From assembly GCA_003021745.1 (NCBI GenBank), contig PXQY01000090.1:1-36243 (forward strand): a DNA stretch of 36,243 bases, given 5' to 3'. Under the pieces are notes generated by a model that worked only from the letters and a program-made list of their open reading frames with translations, ran no database searches and was not told the origin of the DNA. Both the position numbers and the translations under genes were made by a program. This document shows positions 33,610 through 36,243 of the stretch, one piece after another. The stretch comes from Halobacteriales archaeon QH_7_69_31 (GTDB taxonomy: Archaea > Halobacteriota > Halobacteria > Halobacteriales > Haloarculaceae). Within the stretch, counting starts at the first letter, position 1. Every line of letters begins with the position of its first letter.

Positions 33610-33715
33610 GGCGGCCGAACGAAGTGAGGCCGCCGAACGGGCGAGCGGGAGGAGCGACCAGCGGGAGCGACGACACGCGAGCCGCAGGCCGGGCGGCCCG
33701 GCTCGTTCGGCCGCC
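33610..33715. mobile_element. MITE-like element, copy 2 of the interspersed repeat, with 13-bp inverted ends
   Basis: GGCGGCCGAACGA (33610-33622) and TCGTTCGGCCGCC (33703-33715) are perfect inverted repeats bounding 106 bp. Inside, 33639-33684 matches 13585-13630 at 45 of 46 positions, preceded by gaacgaagtgag (gaacggagtgag in copy 1). No ORF and no clear target-site duplication. It lies between divergent promoters. Confidence 0.65.
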
Positions 33716-33763
33716 TCCTTTCAGTCGGCCGCCCTGGTGACTGGGTTGCAAACCTGCCATGTC

Positions 33764-33769
33764 CTTTAG
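33764..33769 (+). promoter_or_regulatory. TATA-like box for the DsbA-family gene
   Basis: CTTTAG lies 24-29 bases before the ATG at 33793. Confidence 0.5.
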
Positions 33770-33792
33770 ACCCTCCGGCTCCCAGCGCCGAC

Positions 33793-34425
33793 ATGAGCGA
33801 GACCGAGGCCACGCCGACCGTCCGCGTGTACGCCGACTACGTCTGTCCGTTCTGCCATCTCGGCTACGCGTCGCTCGACGCCTACCGCGCCGACCGCGAC
33901 GGGCCGCTTTCGACCGAGTGGCACCCCTTCGACCTCCAGGGCCACAAGCGGCGGCCGGACGGCAGCCTCGACCACAGCGTCGACGACGGCAAGGACGACG
34001 AGTACTACGAGGAGGCCCGCGAGAACGTCCGCCGGCTGGCCGACGAGTACGACGTCGAGCTTGCCGAGGAACTCCGAACGGACGTCGACGCCTACGACGC
34101 CCAGCGGGTCGCACTGCGGGCCCGCGACGAGCACCCCGAGGCTTTCGAGACGTTTCACCGCGCCGTCTTCGACGCCACGTGGACCGAGGGCCGGGACGTC
34201 GGCGATATCGAGGTCCTCGAATCCGTCGCCGCCGATGCCGGCCTCCCGGCGGGCTTCGTCGCCGAGACGCTGGCCGACGACGGCAGCGCCGACGCCCTCG
34301 GGTCGGCCTTCGAGGCCGCCCGGGAGCGCGGCATCACGGGCGTGCCGACCTTCGAGCACGACGGCTACGCGGCCCGCGGCGCCGTGCCGCCCGCACAGCT
34401 CCGGCGGCTGGTCGAGGGGACGTAA
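33793..34425 (+). CDS. DsbA family (FrnE-like) thiol oxidoreductase
   Basis: A 210-residue thioredoxin-fold protein with an inserted helical domain, as in FrnE and HCCA isomerase-like members. The active site is VYADYVCPFCHLG, with C-P-F-C at residues 18-21. The cis-Pro loop is RGITGVPTFEHDGYAARGAV near the end. It has no signal peptide, so it probably acts in the cytoplasm, where FrnE proteins are linked to oxidative stress or disulfide shuffling. Length and motif order match the family. It converges on the SDR gene with an 10-base gap. Confidence 0.9.
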   Translation: MSETEATPTVRVYADYVCPFCHLGYASLDAYRADRDGPLSTEWHPFDLQGHKRRPDGSLDHSVDDGKDDEYYEEARENVRRLADEYDVELAEELRTDVDAYDAQRVALRARDEHPEAFETFHRAVFDATWTEGRDVGDIEVLESVAADAGLPAGFVAETLADDGSADALGSAFEAARERGITGVPTFEHDGYAARGAVPPAQLRRLVEGT

Positions 34426-34435
34426 ATCGCCGGCG

Positions 34436-35347
34436 CTACGGAAACTCCACGCCGGTCGCCTCGACCGACACCCGCCAGAGGCGCTCGGCCGTCGCCTCGT
34501 CGTACGATCGGCCCGCCGATTCCTGGATCTCCGGCGGCCCGCGAGCGTTCAGGAGGCCGCCGGGGCCGACGTAGTCACCCCCCTCGACGTCATCGGCCGT
34601 CGCGGCGTACAGCATCGGGAGCGCGCCGGCGGCCGCCGACTGGGCCAAGACCGTGTTGGCGACCTTCATCGCCAGCCACCGGAGCCGGGAGCCCTCGGCC
34701 TCCGGGCCGCGGTACTGGAGGTTGGTCGCGGCGTAGCCGGGGTGACAGCCGACGCTCGTCACGGCGTCGTACCGCCGGTCCAGCTCGTAGGCGAAAAGCA
34801 GGTTCGCGAGCTTGCTCTGGGCGTAGGACGCCCACTTGTCGTAGGACGCCTCGCCGTGGAGGTCCTCGAAGTCGATGTCGCCGCGGGCGTGGGCGCCGCT
34901 GCTCTGGGTGACGACACGGGGGTCCGGCGCCGCCCGCACCTGCTCGAACAGCAGGCCGGTCAGTGCGACGTGGCCGAGGTGGTTCACGCCGAACTGCTGT
35001 TCGAACCCGTCGGCGGTCTCCCGCCGGGGGATCGCCATCACGCCGGCGTTGTTGCAGAGAACATCGATGGGGCCGAGCGCGTCGGCCGCCCACGCCGCGA
35101 AGGCCCGGACCGACGCGAGGTCGGCTAGGTCCAGCTCCCGGACCGTGAGCGACGCGCCCGGGTAGTCGGCCCCGATGTCTTCGCGGGCGGCCTCGGCGGC
35201 GTCGACGCGCCGGCAGGCCAGCACCACGTGGGCGCCGGCGCCGGCGAACTCGCGGGCGGCCTCAAGCCCGACGCCGCTGTTCGCGCCGGTGACGACCACG
35301 GTCCGTCCGGCCAGGTCGGGCAGGTCCGCGGCGGTCCAGTCGGCCAT
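34436..35347 (-). CDS. Short-chain dehydrogenase/reductase (retinol dehydrogenase-like)
   Basis: A 303-residue classical SDR. The NAD(P)-binding motif is VVVTGANSGVGLEAAREFAG, with basic residues in LACRRVD that favour NADPH. It has DVLCNNAGVM, then VTQSSGAHARG with the catalytic Ser and a YAQSKLANLLFAYEL stretch with the catalytic Tyr and Lys. The C-terminal part (LPMLYAATADDVEGGDYVGP) is like the RDH/WWOX-type reductases. The substrate is unknown. ATG 35347 is preferred over the track start at 35605, whose extra 86 residues come from the divergent gene's signal-peptide region read backwards. Confidence 0.9.
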   Translation of the reverse strand: MADWTAADLPDLAGRTVVVTGANSGVGLEAAREFAGAGAHVVLACRRVDAAEAAREDIGADYPGASLTVRELDLADLASVRAFAAWAADALGPIDVLCNNAGVMAIPRRETADGFEQQFGVNHLGHVALTGLLFEQVRAAPDPRVVTQSSGAHARGDIDFEDLHGEASYDKWASYAQSKLANLLFAYELDRRYDAVTSVGCHPGYAATNLQYRGPEAEGSRLRWLAMKVANTVLAQSAAAGALPMLYAATADDVEGGDYVGPGGLLNARGPPEIQESAGRSYDEATAERLWRVSVEATGVEFP

Positions 35348-35409
35348 GCGGGGGCATCGGGCGCCCCCCGATACGTGTTCCCGGTCCCGGCAACTCCGCA
35401 CCCGTTCAC

Positions 35410-35416
35410 GATTTAT
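35410..35416 (+). promoter_or_regulatory. TATA-like box for the secreted-protein gene
   Basis: TTTATAG lies about 47-53 bases before the ATG at 35463, implying a leader of about 25 bases. The in-frame ATG at 35427 is too close to the box to be the start. Confidence 0.5.
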
Positions 35417-35462
35417 AGGACCGTGCATGGCTGGCGAAATCCAAATTTGTCGCCATACGCGT

Positions 35463-35945
35463 ATGTCATCCATGCACCGCCTCCATCTCCGCACCGTCGT
35501 GGTCGCCGTCGGGCTCTGCCTGGCGGTCGGCGCGCTGGGCGGCGTCGCCGCGGCCGACCACGCCGGCGACTCGCGGCTCGAGTCGAACACGTCCGTCGCG
35601 GTCAACGACGACGGCGGCTACATCAACGCGACCTGTACCGGCTCGCCGACCGAACACGACTGCGACAAGCACGGCACGCTCGACGCCGGCCCCGTGGGCG
35701 TCGATTACGAGGGGTACAACGACGACAGCTTCCGGAACCGCTCCTCGCAATTTGGCGACAGCTTCGTGTTCACCGTCGACGGCGAGGAGTACACGGTCTC
35801 CTTTACCTGCGAGTTCACCGACGAACCGCCGGAGGACAACCCCTGTCCGGCCGACCCGCCGGGCGAGGACGGTAACGGGTCCAATGCCGACCGCGGCGAC
35901 CGGCGGTCCGAGGGCCGCTCGCCCGACCCCGCTCACGGCCACTGA
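35463..35945 (+). CDS. Putative secreted protein of unknown function
   Basis: A 160-residue protein with a signal peptide: MSSMHRLHLRTVVVAVGLCL then AVGALGGVAAADHA, with likely cleavage after VAAA. The mature part is acidic and has four cysteines (two around CTGSPTEHDC, one in FTCEFTDEP, one in NPCPADPP) that could form disulfides. A low-complexity tail rich in D, G, R and S ends at HGH. Several N-x-S/T sites (for example NTS, NRS, NAT, NGS) could be glycosylated. It has no recognised domain. It is divergent from the SDR gene and followed by an ABC ATPase after 90 bases. Confidence 0.7.
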   Translation: MSSMHRLHLRTVVVAVGLCLAVGALGGVAAADHAGDSRLESNTSVAVNDDGGYINATCTGSPTEHDCDKHGTLDAGPVGVDYEGYNDDSFRNRSSQFGDSFVFTVDGEEYTVSFTCEFTDEPPEDNPCPADPPGEDGNGSNADRGDRRSEGRSPDPAHGH

Positions 35946-36003
35946 CAGGGTCCCGGGACCGCCGACCCTGGGCCACGTTCGACCGCCCGATTCACCCGTA
36001 GGG

Positions 36004-36008
36004 TATAG
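36004..36008 (+). promoter_or_regulatory. TATA-like box for the ABC ATPase gene
   Basis: TATAG lies 28-32 bases before the ATG at 36036. Confidence 0.45.
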
Positions 36009-36035
36009 CATCCCCGGGGCCCAACCGGCGGCCGC

Positions 36036-36243
36036 ATGGCGGCGATCCAGACGCGGGAGCTGTCGAAGCGGTACGGCGACGTGGTCGCAATCGACGCCCT
36101 GTCGCTCACCGTCGAGGAGGGCGAGTGCTACGGCTTCCTGGGGCCGAACGGCGCCGGCAAGTCTACCACCATCAACATCCTGACCGGCCAGCTGGTGCCG
36201 GACAGCGGCGAGGCCCGCGTCGCCGGCGTCGACCCGGTGGCCA
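36036..36243 (+). CDS. ABC transporter ATP-binding protein (5' part, cut by the window end)
   Basis: The first 69 residues of an ABC ATPase are visible. They include [20 protein letters not shown] and the Walker A motif [20 protein letters not shown], followed by [16 protein letters not shown]. This N-terminus is typical of the CcmA/NatA/drug-export type ATPases, usually followed by a membrane permease gene. The signature and Walker B motifs are outside the window, so the substrate class is unknown. Confidence 0.9.
   Translation, partial: MAAIQTRELSKRYGDVVAIDALSLTVEEGECYGFLGPNGAGKSTTINILTGQLVPDSGEARVAGVDPVA

Noticed and set aside
33610-33715. Transcription terminator of flanking genes
   Set aside because: The genes on both sides point away from it, so a shared terminator makes no sense; the core repeat match to 13.6 kb fits an element better.
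31688-34114. 808-residue minus-strand ORF
   Set aside because: It runs out of frame across the PhoU/TrkA-C gene and antisense to MgtE; arginine-rich shadow.

Overview
The window is chromosomal DNA from a halophilic archaeon (class Halobacteria). Evidence: GC is very high; proteins are acidic and rich in D/E/A/V; many genes have a TTTA-type box 24-32 bases before the start codon, as expected of leaderless haloarchaeal transcripts; and there are archaeal markers (ribosomal protein L15e, RIO2 kinase, an HTH_10 regulator, DUF5518 and DUF6735 proteins). I cannot name the genus. No rRNA, tRNA, CRISPR array or intact insertion sequence was found.

Layout. 0-4.2 kb: formate/nitrite-type channel, a small acidic protein, an HNH-domain protein and a GT87-type membrane glycosyltransferase. 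4.2-6.4 kb: a decayed histidine kinase tail, then an intact 7TM histidine kinase with a triplicated insert in its ATPase domain. 6.4-9.1 kb: endonuclease IV and two methyltransferases. 9.1-12.6 kb: an FMN alpha-hydroxyacid oxidase divergent from acetyl-CoA synthetase, with a 32-bp minisatellite between them. 12.8-15.8 kb: DUF5518 membrane protein, a broken cobO and a sulfatase-like hydrolase. 16.0-19.3 kb: trehalose genes otsA-otsB and an HTH_10 regulator. 19.4-22.2 kb: a frameshifted cbiB with a small coupled ORF, divergent from a sulfite-oxidase-family molybdoenzyme. 22.3-25.3 kb: M24 peptidase, lipoate-ligase-like gene and YprB-type nuclease, all on the minus strand. 25.3-28.1 kb: a gene-poor, locally AT-rich stretch around rio2, with an alpha/beta-hydrolase pseudogene and small doubtful ORFs. 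28.2-36.2 kb: aldo/keto reductase, L15e, DUF6735, a small membrane protein, an MgtE-MgtE pair facing a PhoU/TrkA-C protein, DsbA-like protein, SDR, a secreted protein and the start of an ABC ATPase.

Most unusual content. (1) Five copies of TAT[C/A]GC-N8-GTTTA in alternating orientation between 25.5 and 27.9 kb, resembling an operator fused to a TATA box and found nowhere else that I saw in the window. (2) Decay of two cobalamin genes by independent lesions: cobO by a 178-bp duplication/insertion, cbiB by a frameshifting deletion. (3) A 46-bp interspersed repeat, 45/46 identical, inside the cobO lesion and again at 33.6 kb, where 13-bp perfect inverted repeats bound it like a MITE. (4) A lipoate-ligase gene whose expected GTGA stop/start overlap reads GTAA, which removes the start codon but keeps the upstream stop. 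(5) A 48-bp tandem triplication inside the kinase ATPase domain. Translational coupling by GTGA overlap occurs at three other places (otsA/otsB, mgtE/mgtE, small ORF/cbiB).
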